Shown here: one piece after another, positions 22,715-29,917 of the stretch
Numbering within the stretch: position 1 is the first letter of the stretch
Layout: each line of letters starts with the position of its first letter
From: DATGKR01 sp035294565
Lineage (GTDB): Bacteria; Actinomycetota; Acidimicrobiia; Acidimicrobiales; Palsa-688
Assembly (NCBI GenBank): GCA_035294565.1
Contig: DATGKR010000179.1
Span: 1 to 29,917, forward strand
Reading direction: 5' to 3'
Length of the DNA: 29,917 nucleotides
Translations under genes and position numbers: made by a program
The notes under the pieces: generated by a model
Told to the model about the DNA's origin: nothing
Databases searched by the model: none
Seen by the model: the letters and a program-made list of their open reading frames with translations, nothing else

Positions 22715-24850
22715 TCACGAGCCGGTCAGCGGATGGCGGGGGGCGTCGACGAGCTCCAGGTCATCGGGCAGGCCTTCCAGGGACACCGACCCGTCCTCGA
22801 CGGTCACCGAAACGCGCGCCCCGGCCAGGGGTATGCGCCCCACGTGGAGGCGTCCGATCTGCTCGGGGAGCGCAGGGTGCAGCCACACCTTCCCTCGGGG
22901 CACCCACGGGTCCAGACGCAGCAGGGTCCGCACCATGAGCAGCGGGGAGGCCGCCGCCCAGGCCTGGGGCGAGCTGGCCGTCGGGTAGGGCACGACGAGC
23001 GGCTGCTCCATCCGCTCCAGGCCGCTGTAGAGCTCCGGCAGCCGGCCGCCCTGCGCCATCGCCGCGTCGACGACCGCCATGATGACCCGTTGCGCCTCGC
23101 GAACGTAGCCGTAGCGCATCAGCCCGGCAGCGATGATGGCGTTGTCGTGGGGCCACACGGACCCGCAGTGGTAGCTGATCGGGTTGTAACCGACCATCGA
23201 CGCCGCCAGGGTTCGTATCCCCCAGCCGCTGAACATGTCGGGACTGAGAAGCCTCTTGGCGACCAGGTCCGCTTTGTCCGCGTCGAGTATGCCCGTCCAG
23301 AGGCAGTGACCCATATTGGACGCGAGGGCGTCGATCGGCTTCTTGTCCCTGTCGAGGCCCATCGCCAGGTAGCCGCGGTCTTCCAGCCAGAAGTCGCGGT
23401 TGAACGCCGCTTTGAGCTCCGCGGCACGCGAGCGCAGCTCCGACGACAAGGCGGCGTCGCCCGCCTCTGCCGCGAAGAACGCCCGCGCGAGATAGGCGCC
23501 GTAGGTGTAGCCCTGCACCTCCGCCAGGGCTATCGGCGGCTCCGCCAGCCGGCCGTCGGCGAAGCGGACGCCGTCGGCCGAGTCCTTCCACCCCTGGTTG
23601 CGCAGGCCACGGTCGGAGGTCCGCTGGTACTCCACGTAACCGTCGCCGTCGCGGTCGCCGAACTTGGTGATCCACTCGAGCGCCCGGTCGGCGTGGGGCA
23701 GAAGCTCATCGACGGCCTCGCGGGCGAGACCCCAGCGGCGCAGCTCGCCGAGCAGCATTACGAACAGCGGCGTCGCGTCGGCCGTCCCGTAGTAGATCGT
23801 CCCCCCGCCGAGCGAAAGTGAGGAGGCTTCCCCGAAGCGCATCTCGTGGAGGATGCGGCCCGGCTCCTCCTCGTTGTAGGGGCGTACTTCGGAGCCCTGG
23901 AAGCGGGCCAGGGTCTGCAGCGTGCCGAGCGCCAGCTCAGGGTCCACGATGAGCGCCATCCACGCCGTGATCAGCGAGTCGCGTCCGAAGAGGGTCATGA
24001 ACCACGGCGCACCTGCCGCGACCACCGTGCGCTCGGGGTAGTCCGGGTCGAAGATGCGCAGCGCCCCCAGGTCCTCGGCGCTTCGAGCGACGACGGTTCG
24101 CAGCCCGTCGTGGTCCGTGTCGACCACGGGGATGCTGCGCCGCCACGCAGCCATGCGCTCTGCCGGCTTCGCCCTGGCCACCGGTTGCCCGCACAGCCAG
24201 CGAGGCTCGATCTCGTCGCCGTCGATGCCACAGGAGAACTGCTGACACAGTGACCAGGTGCCCTTGGAGGGGATGATCACCTCCCAGCGGGCGATCGGGC
24301 CGTCGAGAGCCGGCGCCTCGGAGAATGAGACCCTGAGGCTGCGGCGGTGGTTGCCGCTCTTGTGACGGAACACCATGGCATTCCCGTCGTGATCCGGCGG
24401 GGCGTCGTCGCCGGGCGGGACGCGCCCTTCCTTGACCGCGAACAGGTCGGCGAAGTCGGCGCCATAGAGGACCTCGAGGGCGCAGTAAGCCGGCTCCGCC
24501 CCGAAGTTGCGCACCAGGACGTCCTCGCGCATCCCTCTTCCCACGTATCGCCGTCTCTCGATCATGACCGGCGAGTCGGCCAGGCCCGGGCGAGGGCGCG
24601 CCCGCGAGACGAACGTGGCCGAGTACGGGTCGGGTACGGCGTTGGCGAGAGCCTCGACCGGCTCGCCGTTGACCCGCATCGCGAGCCGGGAGAGGAAGCG
24701 GGTGTCCCTGAAGAACAGGCCCTCGGCAGCTTCGGGCGAGATCTCGCCGCCGGTGGAGGAGATCACGAAGGCCGAGCCTTCGACCAGCGTGACCCTCTGG
24801 CCGGGCCCGCCCGTCGAGACGCTCGCCGGCGACGTCCACTGGTCGGCCAT
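22715..24850 (-). CDS. Amylo-alpha-1,6-glucosidase / glycogen-debranching-type enzyme
   Basis: A 711-residue two-domain protein. Residues 20-210 form the N-terminal beta-domain seen in bacterial debranching homologues (TLVEGSAFVISSTGGEISPE, GLFFRDTRFLSRLAMRVNGE). Residues 290-690 form an (alpha/alpha)6 toroid like GH63/GH15 glucosidases: APWFMTLFGRDSLITAWMAL, GGGTIYYGTADATPLFVMLL, GHCLWTGILDADKADLVA, SYHCGSVWPHDNAIIAAGLM, and LPELYSG. The likely role is hydrolysis of alpha-glucan branch points or of related oligosaccharides in the cytosol; the exact substrate is not determinable. ATG 24850 lies 7 nt after a -10 box and lacks a Shine-Dalgarno. Divergent from sufC; no other glycogen genes are in view. 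Confidence 0.9.
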   Translation of the reverse strand: MADQWTSPASVSTGGPGQRVTLVEGSAFVISSTGGEISPEAAEGLFFRDTRFLSRLAMRVNGEPVEALANAVPDPYSATFVSRARPRPGLADSPVMIERRRYVGRGMREDVLVRNFGAEPAYCALEVLYGADFADLFAVKEGRVPPGDDAPPDHDGNAMVFRHKSGNHRRSLRVSFSEAPALDGPIARWEVIIPSKGTWSLCQQFSCGIDGDEIEPRWLCGQPVARAKPAERMAAWRRSIPVVDTDHDGLRTVVARSAEDLGALRIFDPDYPERTVVAAGAPWFMTLFGRDSLITAWMALIVDPELALGTLQTLARFQGSEVRPYNEEEPGRILHEMRFGEASSLSLGGGTIYYGTADATPLFVMLLGELRRWGLAREAVDELLPHADRALEWITKFGDRDGDGYVEYQRTSDRGLRNQGWKDSADGVRFADGRLAEPPIALAEVQGYTYGAYLARAFFAAEAGDAALSSELRSRAAELKAAFNRDFWLEDRGYLAMGLDRDKKPIDALASNMGHCLWTGILDADKADLVAKRLLSPDMFSGWGIRTLAASMVGYNPISYHCGSVWPHDNAIIAAGLMRYGYVREAQRVIMAVVDAAMAQGGRLPELYSGLERMEQPLVVPYPTASSPQAWAAASPLLMVRTLLRLDPWVPRGKVWLHPALPEQIGRLHVGRIPLAGARVSVTVEDGSVSLEGLPDDLELVDAPRHPLTGS

Positions 24851-24857
24851 CTAGGGG

Positions 24858-24863
24858 AGGCTA
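24858..24863 (-). promoter_or_regulatory. Putative -10 box of the debranching-enzyme gene
   Basis: TAGCCT on the minus strand (24863 to 24858), 7 nt before the ATG at 24850. Leaderless geometry. Confidence 0.55.
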
Positions 24864-24929
24864 CCCCGGCCCGCCGCCGGCTCCGCGCCATGCCCGACCG
24901 CTCCTTTTCCCCTATCCAGGTAGTGGTAA

Positions 24930-24935
24930 TAGACT
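24930..24935 (+). promoter_or_regulatory. Putative -10 box of the sufC operon
   Basis: TAGACT ends 6 nt before the sufC GTG at 24942. It shows that sufC can start its own transcript, independent of any sufBD operon. Confidence 0.55.
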
Positions 24936-24941
24936 TGGGGT

Positions 24942-25688
24942 GTGGCCCCCCCGCTGCTCGAGGTCGACGACCTGAACGTCTCCGTGGACGGCGCGCCCAT
25001 CTTGAAGGGCGTCAGCCTCGTCGTGGACCGGGGTGAGTTGCACGCCCTCATGGGGCCCAACGGATCCGGCAAGTCGACGCTGGCCAACACGCTTCTCGGC
25101 AACCCCACCTACCAGGTGACTAGCGGCAGGATCCTCTTCCAAGGGGAGGATGTCACCGCCTGGCCGACCGACGTGCGCGCCAAGGCCGGGATCTTCCTGG
25201 CCTTCCAGTACCCGGAGGAGATCCCCGGCGTGCCGGTGGCCCAGTTCCTCCGTCAGGCGCTGTCCGAGCGGCGTGGCATGGAGCTGTCCGTGCTCGAGCT
25301 GCGGGTCTCGATCATGGAGTGGATGAAGAAGCTCGGGATGGACCCCTCCTTCGGAGACCGATACCTCAACGAAGGCTTCTCCGGCGGGGAGAAGAAGCGC
25401 AACGAGATCCTCCAGATGGCCATACTCGAGCCGGAGCTGGCGATCCTCGACGAGACCGACTCGGGACTGGACATAGACGCCCTCGGCGTGGTCGCCCGGG
25501 GCGTGCAATCGGTGAGGGCCGTCCGGCCGGACATGGGCGCGCTCCTCGTCACCCACTACAACCGGATTCTCGGGGAGCTTCGCCCCGACGTCGTGCACCT
25601 GATGGTCGACGGGCGCATAGTCGCAAGCGGCGAGGCGGACCTCGCGCTGCGCATCGAGGAGGAAGGATACGAATCATGGCGGTCCTAG
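24942..25688 (+). CDS. sufC: Fe-S assembly ATPase SufC
   Basis: ABC-type ATPase of the SUF iron-sulfur scaffold SufBC2D, cytosolic, 248 residues. Walker A is GPNGSGKST (38-46), the Q-loop is LAFQYPEEIPGVPVAQFLR, the signature is FSGGEKKRNEI, and Walker B is LAILDETDSGLDIDAL. This combination is specific to SufC among ABC ATPases. GTG 24942 is fixed by the -10 box 6 nt upstream. It overlaps sufS by 13 nt. In most actinobacteria sufB and sufD precede sufC, but here the upstream gene is a divergent debranching enzyme, so sufBD must be elsewhere. Confidence 0.96.
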   Translation: MAPPLLEVDDLNVSVDGAPILKGVSLVVDRGELHALMGPNGSGKSTLANTLLGNPTYQVTSGRILFQGEDVTAWPTDVRAKAGIFLAFQYPEEIPGVPVAQFLRQALSERRGMELSVLELRVSIMEWMKKLGMDPSFGDRYLNEGFSGGEKKRNEILQMAILEPELAILDETDSGLDIDALGVVARGVQSVRAVRPDMGALLVTHYNRILGELRPDVVHLMVDGRIVASGEADLALRIEEEGYESWRS

Positions 25689-26908
25689 ACGCGGCGAGGA
25701 TCCGGAAGGACTTCCCGATCTTCGAGCAGACGGTCCACGGCAGGCGACTCGTCTACCTCGACTCCGCCTCCTCGTCGCAGAAGCCGGCGGCGGTCATCGA
25801 CGCGATGAGCCGCTACTACGAGACGACCCACGCCAACGTGTCGCGCGGCGTCTACACGATCGCCGAGGAGGCAACCCGCCTATACGAGCAGGCCCGCTCG
25901 GACGTCGCCCGCTTCATCGGCGCCGCCGATCCCGGTGAGGTGGTCTTCACCAAGAACGTGACCGAGGCGATCAACCTGGTTTCCTACGCCTGGGGCAGGG
26001 CGAACCTCTCCGAGGGGGACGGGGTGGTCCTCACCGAGATGGAGCACCACGCCAACCTCGTCCCGTGGCTGACCCTCAAGGAGGAGCGGGGAGTCGACCT
26101 GCGCTACCTGCCGGTAGGCGACGACGGCCTGCTCGACCTGTCGCACCTCGACGAGCTCCTCGACGGCGCAAAGCTGCTGGCGGTGGCGTCGGTGTCCAAC
26201 GTGCTCGGTACCATCAACCCCGTCCGGCGCCTCGCCGACGCGGCCCACGCGGCCGGGGCCGTCGTGCTGATCGACGGGGCCCAGCACGCCCCTCACATGC
26301 CGACCGACGTGGCTTCGCTCGGCTGCGACTTCTTCGGCCTGACCGGGCACAAGATGCTCGGCCCCACGGGGATCGGCGCCCTGTGGGCGAAGCGGGAGCT
26401 GCTCGAGGCGATGCCCACCTTCCTCGGCGGCGGGTCGATGATCCGCGACGTGCGCCTCGACGGTTTCACCCCCAACGAGGTGCCATGGAAGTTCGAGGCC
26501 GGTACGCCGCCCATAGCGGAGGCGGTCGGCCTCTCGGCGGCGATCGAGTACCTCGAGGGCCTGGGCATGGACGCAGTGCGCGAGCACGAACGGGCACTGA
26601 CCGCCTACGCCCTTCGCACGCTCGCCGACCGGCACCCCGACCTGATCGTGCACGGACCTGCCTCAGCCGAGAAACGGGGCGGGGTCATCTCCTTTCAGTA
26701 CAAAGACGTCCATCCCCACGACCTGTCGCAGGTGTTGGACGAGGCGGGGGTCTGCGTCCGGGCCGGCCACCACTGCGCCAAGCCCCTCATGAGGCGGCTC
26801 GGCGTCGGGGCCACCGCCCGAGCTTCGTTCTCGGTGTACAACGACGAGGCCGACGTCGACGCCCTGGCGGCGGCGCTGTCAGCCGCCGACAAGCTTTTCG
26901 CCCTATAG
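25676..26908 (+). CDS. sufS: Cysteine desulfurase SufS
   Basis: PLP-dependent group II cysteine desulfurase of 410 residues, taking sulfur from cysteine for transfer to SufU. It begins IRKDFPIFEQTVHGRRLVYLDSASSSQKP. The PLP lysine is K226 in FGLTGHKMLGPTGIG and the persulfide-forming cysteine is C367 in RAGHHCAKPLMRRLG. VTEAINLVSYAWG and DGAQHAPHMPTDV are also family segments. ATG 25676 lies within the end of sufC, with GGAGGAAGG upstream. It is followed 7 nt after the stop by sufU. Confidence 0.96.
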   Translation: MAVLDAARIRKDFPIFEQTVHGRRLVYLDSASSSQKPAAVIDAMSRYYETTHANVSRGVYTIAEEATRLYEQARSDVARFIGAADPGEVVFTKNVTEAINLVSYAWGRANLSEGDGVVLTEMEHHANLVPWLTLKEERGVDLRYLPVGDDGLLDLSHLDELLDGAKLLAVASVSNVLGTINPVRRLADAAHAAGAVVLIDGAQHAPHMPTDVASLGCDFFGLTGHKMLGPTGIGALWAKRELLEAMPTFLGGGSMIRDVRLDGFTPNEVPWKFEAGTPPIAEAVGLSAAIEYLEGLGMDAVREHERALTAYALRTLADRHPDLIVHGPASAEKRGGVISFQYKDVHPHDLSQVLDEAGVCVRAGHHCAKPLMRRLGVGATARASFSVYNDEADVDALAAALSAADKLFAL

Positions 26909-26915
26909 GAGGCCA

Positions 26916-27410
26916 ATGCCCGGACTGGAAGACCTATACCGCGAGATCATCCTCGACCACTACCGCAACCCCAGGAACCGCGGCGAGCTGCCAGTACCGC
27001 CCGCCCACGTGGAGACGGGCTTCAACCCGTTGTGCGGCGACGAGATAACCCTGTACCTGCTGGTGGACGGCGACCGCGTGTCGGACATCAAGTTGTCGGG
27101 CCAGGGCTGCTCGATCAGCCAGTCGTCGGCGTCGATGATGTCCACTGCGGTCAAAGGGCGGCCCCTCGCCGAGGTGCGCGCGGTGATCCGCAGGTTCAAG
27201 TCGATGATGTCGATCCACGAGCAGCGCCTCGACGGCTCGGAGGCGGGCGACGGCGAGCCGGGGGAAGCCGCCGCCGGGTCTCTCGGGGATCTCGAGGCGT
27301 TGCAGGGAGTCGTCAAGTTCCCGGTGCGGATCAAGTGCGCCACCCTCTCGTGGAACACCCTGTCGCAGGCACTCGACGCCCTCGCGCCGGCCGGCTCGGA
27401 GCAGGCCTGA
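26916..27410 (+). CDS. sufU: Sulfur-transfer / scaffold protein SufU
   Basis: Zinc-binding SufU of 164 residues that accepts the SufS persulfide. It begins LEDLYREIILDHYRNPRNRG. Metal and sulfur residues are C40 and D42 in NPLCGDE, C65 in GCSISQSSASMM, and C141 in VKFPVRIKCATLSWNTL. About 20 residues of Gly/Glu-rich sequence near 108-125 fill the insertion typical of SufU versus IscU. ATG 26916 has AGGAGG 4 nt upstream. Fourth-gene coupling follows: the next gene starts 8 nt after the stop. Confidence 0.95.
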   Translation: MPGLEDLYREIILDHYRNPRNRGELPVPPAHVETGFNPLCGDEITLYLLVDGDRVSDIKLSGQGCSISQSSASMMSTAVKGRPLAEVRAVIRRFKSMMSIHEQRLDGSEAGDGEPGEAAAGSLGDLEALQGVVKFPVRIKCATLSWNTLSQALDALAPAGSEQA

Positions 27411-27417
27411 TCCCTCC

Positions 27418-28614
27418 GTGCCCGAACGGACGGTTGTCGTCGGCGCGTCCCTCGGGGGGCTGCGCGCCGCCGAAGGGCTGCGGGCCGGCGGCTACGACGG
27501 GCATCTCGTGCTCGTCGGCGCCGAAACCCATCCTCCCTACGACCGGCCTCCCCTGTCCAAACAGGTCCTTCTTGGGAAGGTGACCCCCGACGCCACCGCC
27601 CTGCCGGTGGCCGATTCCCTCGAGGTCGAATGGGTGCTGGGCTCCCCCGCCGCGGGGCTCTCCTTGGCCGACGGGCGCCTGCTGTTGGAGGACGGGCGCT
27701 CGATGGGCTTCGACCGGCTGGTGATAGCCACCGGCGCCAGCCCCCGCCTACTGCCGGCCGTCCCGGCGGGTCCCGGCGTGCACTACCTGCGCACCCTCGA
27801 CGACGCGGCCGCCCTTCGCGCCGACCTCGAGTCCTCCGCCGGGCTCGTGGTGATAGGCGCCGGGTTCATCGGCCTGGAAGTGGGGTGCAGCGCTCAGCAG
27901 CTAGGGGTTCCCGTTGTGGTCGTCGAGGCGCTCCCTGTCCCGCTCGAGCGGGCGCTCGGCCCGGAAATGGGGGCGCTCATCCTCGACTGGCACCGCTCGA
28001 AGGGCCTGGACGTCCGCACAGGCGCCGCCGTGCGGGGCCTTCGCCTCTCCCACGGCCGTCCAGAGGCGGTGCTCCTCGCCGACGGCTCCGAGCTGCCGGC
28101 CGACACGGTGGTGGTGGGTGTCGGTGTCGCCCCGGCGACCGGCTGGCTCGCCGGATCCGGTGTCGACGTCGCCGACGGTGTGCTGGCCGATCCGCACCTC
28201 CGCGTCCTGTCGGCGGGAACGCCTCTTTCGAACGTGGTTGCCGTGGGCGATGTCGTCCGCTGGCACCACCGCTCTTACGGCGAGACGGTCAGGGTCGAGC
28301 ACTGGACCCACGCGGCCGAGTCGGGGGAGGCCGCGGCGCGGGCCCTCCTGCACGGCACCGCGGCGCCCGCGTACGACCCGGTGCCCTACTTCTGGTCCGA
28401 CCAGCACGGCGTGAAGATCCAGGTCGTCGGCCGAATCTCCGCCGGCGACGAGGTTGTCCTCCTCGAGGGCAGCCTCGACGATGACCGCGTGGTCTACGCC
28501 TTCGGCCGCGACGGCCGCCTGACCGCCGCCCTCGGAGTGCGCCGGCCGGCGAGGGTCATGGCGCTGCAACGGGCGATCGCCGAAGGCGCCCCGTTCCCGC
28601 CGGCGGAGGGGTAG
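27418..28614 (+). CDS. FAD/NAD(P)-dependent ferredoxin-reductase-like oxidoreductase
   Basis: A 398-residue flavoprotein of the ferredoxin/rubredoxin reductase (oxygenase-coupled) family. The FAD motif is VVVGASLGGLRAAEGLRAGG (5-24), followed by YDRPPLSKQVLLG, the second dinucleotide motif VVIGAGFIGLEVGC, and the distal FAD motif NVVAVGDVVRWHH. The C-terminal domain has HWTHAAESGEAAARALL and PYFWSDQHGVKIQVVG. GTG 27418 is 8 nt after sufU. Position in the suf operon suggests it might supply electrons to Fe-S assembly through a ferredoxin, but that is inference; family members more often reduce ferredoxins of oxygenases. A terminator-like hairpin follows the stop. Confidence 0.9.
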   Translation: MPERTVVVGASLGGLRAAEGLRAGGYDGHLVLVGAETHPPYDRPPLSKQVLLGKVTPDATALPVADSLEVEWVLGSPAAGLSLADGRLLLEDGRSMGFDRLVIATGASPRLLPAVPAGPGVHYLRTLDDAAALRADLESSAGLVVIGAGFIGLEVGCSAQQLGVPVVVVEALPVPLERALGPEMGALILDWHRSKGLDVRTGAAVRGLRLSHGRPEAVLLADGSELPADTVVVGVGVAPATGWLAGSGVDVADGVLADPHLRVLSAGTPLSNVVAVGDVVRWHHRSYGETVRVEHWTHAAESGEAAARALLHGTAAPAYDPVPYFWSDQHGVKIQVVGRISAGDEVVLLEGSLDDDRVVYAFGRDGRLTAALGVRRPARVMALQRAIAEGAPFPPAEG

Positions 28615-28624
28615 TCGGAGTGGC

Positions 28625-28641
28625 GCGCCGGCCTCCGGCGC
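28625..28641 (+). terminator. GC-rich hairpin terminator after the suf operon
   Basis: GCGCCGG-CCT-CCGGCGC, a perfect 7-bp stem with a 3-nt loop, 11 nt after the stop of the flavoprotein gene. It uses the same stem sequence as the hairpin at 22550. Confidence 0.5.
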
Positions 28642-28700
28642 CGGCTCGCCAATGTCTCCCAACTGTGGCGGTCGCGTCGCCGATGTGGGCCAAACAACCA

Positions 28701-28727
28701 TTGACATACCCCCCCCGGACTTACGAT
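28701..28727 (+). promoter_or_regulatory. Promoter of the DUF1906 gene
   Basis: A consensus -35 TTGACA at 28701-28706 and TACGAT at 28722-28727, spaced by 15 bp with a run of eight Cs. It is the only place here with a clear -35. It lies in the 28615-28769 gap, which otherwise holds the terminator above and no gene. Confidence 0.55.
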
Positions 28728-28769
28728 TCCCGGTAGCGCATCGCAGCCGGTGCGAGAGGAGAGCATCAG

Positions 28770-28793
28770 ATGGGTGGGGAGGCAGGATACTGA
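28770..28793 (+). CDS. Possible 7-residue leader peptide (MGGEAGY)
   Basis: ATG with AGGAGA seven bases upstream, followed by six codons and TGA. The stop overlaps an in-frame CTG of the next protein as CTGA. It may couple translation, or the true downstream gene may start here with a frameshift. Confidence 0.35.
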   Translation: MGGEAGY

Positions 28794-29764
28794 TCAGGCA
28801 AGAAAACGCGCCTGTCATCGTTCGCATCGTCTTTGCGGGGGTCCTTGCGGGAGCGATCGCCTATCCCTTGGCAGTACCGCGTCAGACGACAATCGTGCCC
28901 GCAGTTTATCTCGAGTACCAGGAATCTGTCGGAGTCGACTCCTGCGGCGTGGGAACATGGTCCTCCTCGGACGCGTACGATGTTTGGTACACAGACCTTC
29001 CGAGCGACGGGTACCAGCCGAGGACGGTGTTCGGCTACATCGGCGGGGAGAACGCGGCCAGCGCGTGCGGTTCGGCCGGTCTCGTCACCCCCAGCACCGA
29101 GAGCACCCTCGACGCCGACCTCCCACCCGGCCAGACTTGGGGCATCGGCGACATATACGACGGCCTGCAGGCACCGGCAGGCTGCGGCGGCGGTGGAGGC
29201 GACTTGATGAGCGGGGTTCCCTCAACGGCGCTCGACCAAGGACAGTCCGACGCCGCCAGCGCCGCTCAGATCGCAATCGACGACGATCTCTACGCCGTCA
29301 TCTACGACGACATGGAGGGTTACGACGACGGAGCCACCGACGCTGCCGGCTACAGCTGCGAACTGGTGGTGACCAGCTATCTCAACGGCTGGGACAACGA
29401 GTTGCAGAATCTCAACGGCATCGACGCAGGTGTCTACGGCAGCGCCTCGAGCACGATCAAAGGACTGCTGGACCACCTTGGCGACAACGGGATGCACGAG
29501 CCGGACTTCATCTGGACGGGATCGGGGGAGAGCCTCTGGAACGTCCCGTACGTGCCGAACGCCAACTGGTTGTACGACCAGCGGGACGTCCAGTACGGCT
29601 CCGACAGCGAGGAGATCGGAACCCAACTGTTGACATTCGACACAGACTGCGTGGACGCAGGCATGAATGACGGCCTGAACCAGGTCGTATGGGATCAGGG
29701 CGGCTCCAACGACGGCGGAGGAAGCGAAGGCAGCTCCGATGCAGGCTACGACAGCTTCTGCTGA
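28790..29764 (+). CDS. Secreted DUF1906 (Rv2525c-like) glycoside-hydrolase-like protein
   Basis: About 324 residues. Residues 1-30 look like a signal peptide (APVIVRIVFAGVLAGAIAYPLA). The rest matches the DUF1906, Rv2525c-like barrel: GVDSCG (D50), TVFGYIGGEN, WGIGDIYDGLQAP, QGQSDAASAAQIA, VIYDDMEGYDD and GVYGSASSTIKGLL. The conserved acids D50 and the DMEGYD cluster suggest a GH25-like active site. The C-terminus is Gly/Ser-rich and ends in Cys. The start is uncertain: no ATG, GTG or TTG lies in frame between the promoter and the signal peptide. CTG 28790 has GGGGAGG seven bases upstream and overlaps the leader stop. Base composition is visibly less GC-rich than upstream genes, hinting at transfer. 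Confidence 0.8.
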   Translation: MIRQENAPVIVRIVFAGVLAGAIAYPLAVPRQTTIVPAVYLEYQESVGVDSCGVGTWSSSDAYDVWYTDLPSDGYQPRTVFGYIGGENAASACGSAGLVTPSTESTLDADLPPGQTWGIGDIYDGLQAPAGCGGGGGDLMSGVPSTALDQGQSDAASAAQIAIDDDLYAVIYDDMEGYDDGATDAAGYSCELVVTSYLNGWDNELQNLNGIDAGVYGSASSTIKGLLDHLGDNGMHEPDFIWTGSGESLWNVPYVPNANWLYDQRDVQYGSDSEEIGTQLLTFDTDCVDAGMNDGLNQVVWDQGGSNDGGGSEGSSDAGYDSFC

Positions 29765-29917
29765 CCCATCCCGACGAAAGCGCATCGGACGACAGCGCCG
29801 AGCGATCCCGGTAGCTCTCGCAGCCGTCGTCTGTCTAGCCGGTGCCTGCGCTTCCCCGCGAGGCCGGACCGAAACCTTCAGCGCGCCGACCTCGGCGCAG
29901 AGCTCGTCGGGAGCCCC
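29739..29917 (+). CDS. Putative lipoprotein, N-terminal part
   Basis: An open frame from ATG 29739 to the window end, 59 residues seen. It has an Arg/Lys-rich start (SRRKRIGRQRR), a hydrophobic segment AIPVALAAVVCLAGAC and a lipobox-like LAGAC with C37 as probable lipidation site, then a Ser/Thr/Pro-rich spacer. It overlaps the DUF1906 gene by 26 nt, with GAAGG 8 nt before the ATG, so it is likely cotranscribed. The functional domain lies outside the window. Confidence 0.6.
   Translation, partial: MQATTASADPSRRKRIGRQRRAIPVALAAVVCLAGACASPRGRTETFSAPTSAQSSSGA

Noticed and set aside
28652..28789. N-terminal extension of the DUF1906 protein from ATG 28652
   Set aside because: It would include the promoter in the coding region and place the signal peptide internally.

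Overview
This is a high-GC (around 70%) chromosomal segment of an actinobacterium. A class such as Acidimicrobiia would fit, but that is inference. The evidence is the mycofactocin genes, a homodimeric AceE-type pyruvate dehydrogenase, a WS/DGAT acyltransferase, SufU-type iron-sulfur assembly, and many GTG/TTG starts. At least six genes have a TANNNT -10 box only 6-9 nt before the start codon, the layout expected for leaderless mRNAs. No rRNA, tRNA, CRISPR array or intact transposase gene was seen.

Layout. 1-1925 (minus): dihydrolipoyl dehydrogenase followed by the first third of an E2 acyltransferase that runs off the window. 1990-3905 (plus): thiG-thiH. 3928-8401 (plus): a mycofactocin locus of mftA, an mftB-mftC fusion, mftE, a mycofactocin-type SDR and mftF, with no mftD in the usual place. 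8274-11149 (minus): purB and a WS/DGAT gene whose 3' end overlaps mftF tail to tail. 11214-13064 (plus): murJ. 13065-13561: no gene, but a 15-bp tandem repeat and a 123-bp nested inverted repeat. 13562-15455 (minus): rnhA and an MFS transporter, separated by a 58-bp tandem duplication. 15577-19701 (plus): aceE, an HhH-GPD protein, thiS and thiE. 19698-21874 (minus): an alpha/beta-hydrolase homologue lacking its serine, preceded by an attenuator-like leader, and an acyl-CoA dehydrogenase. 21939-22541 (plus): an MBL-fold hydrolase. 22715-24850 (minus): a glycogen-debranching-type enzyme. 24942-28614 (plus): sufC-sufS-sufU and a ferredoxin-reductase-like flavoprotein. 28701-29917 (plus): a secreted DUF1906 protein and a partial lipoprotein, in visibly less GC-rich DNA.

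How the genes fit together. MftA is a 37-residue ribosomal peptide ending in the conserved IDGMCGVY tail. The MftB half of the fusion should deliver it to the radical SAM MftC half, MftE should release the modified C-terminal Val-Tyr unit, and MftF should glycosylate the product. The SDR is a likely client enzyme. ThiG, ThiH, ThiS and ThiE cover thiazole formation and its coupling to the pyrimidine, split over two loci. AceE, the E2 and Lpd together would form a pyruvate dehydrogenase complex. SufC, SufS and SufU, probably with SufBD encoded elsewhere, would build Fe-S clusters such as those needed by ThiH and MftC.

The points most worth a second look are the MftB-MftC fusion without mftD, the leader upstream of the serine-less hydrolase (stop codon exactly in a hairpin loop), the nested inverted repeat after murJ, the CTAG operator before aceE, and two related 15-bp repeat arrays in convergent intergenic gaps.
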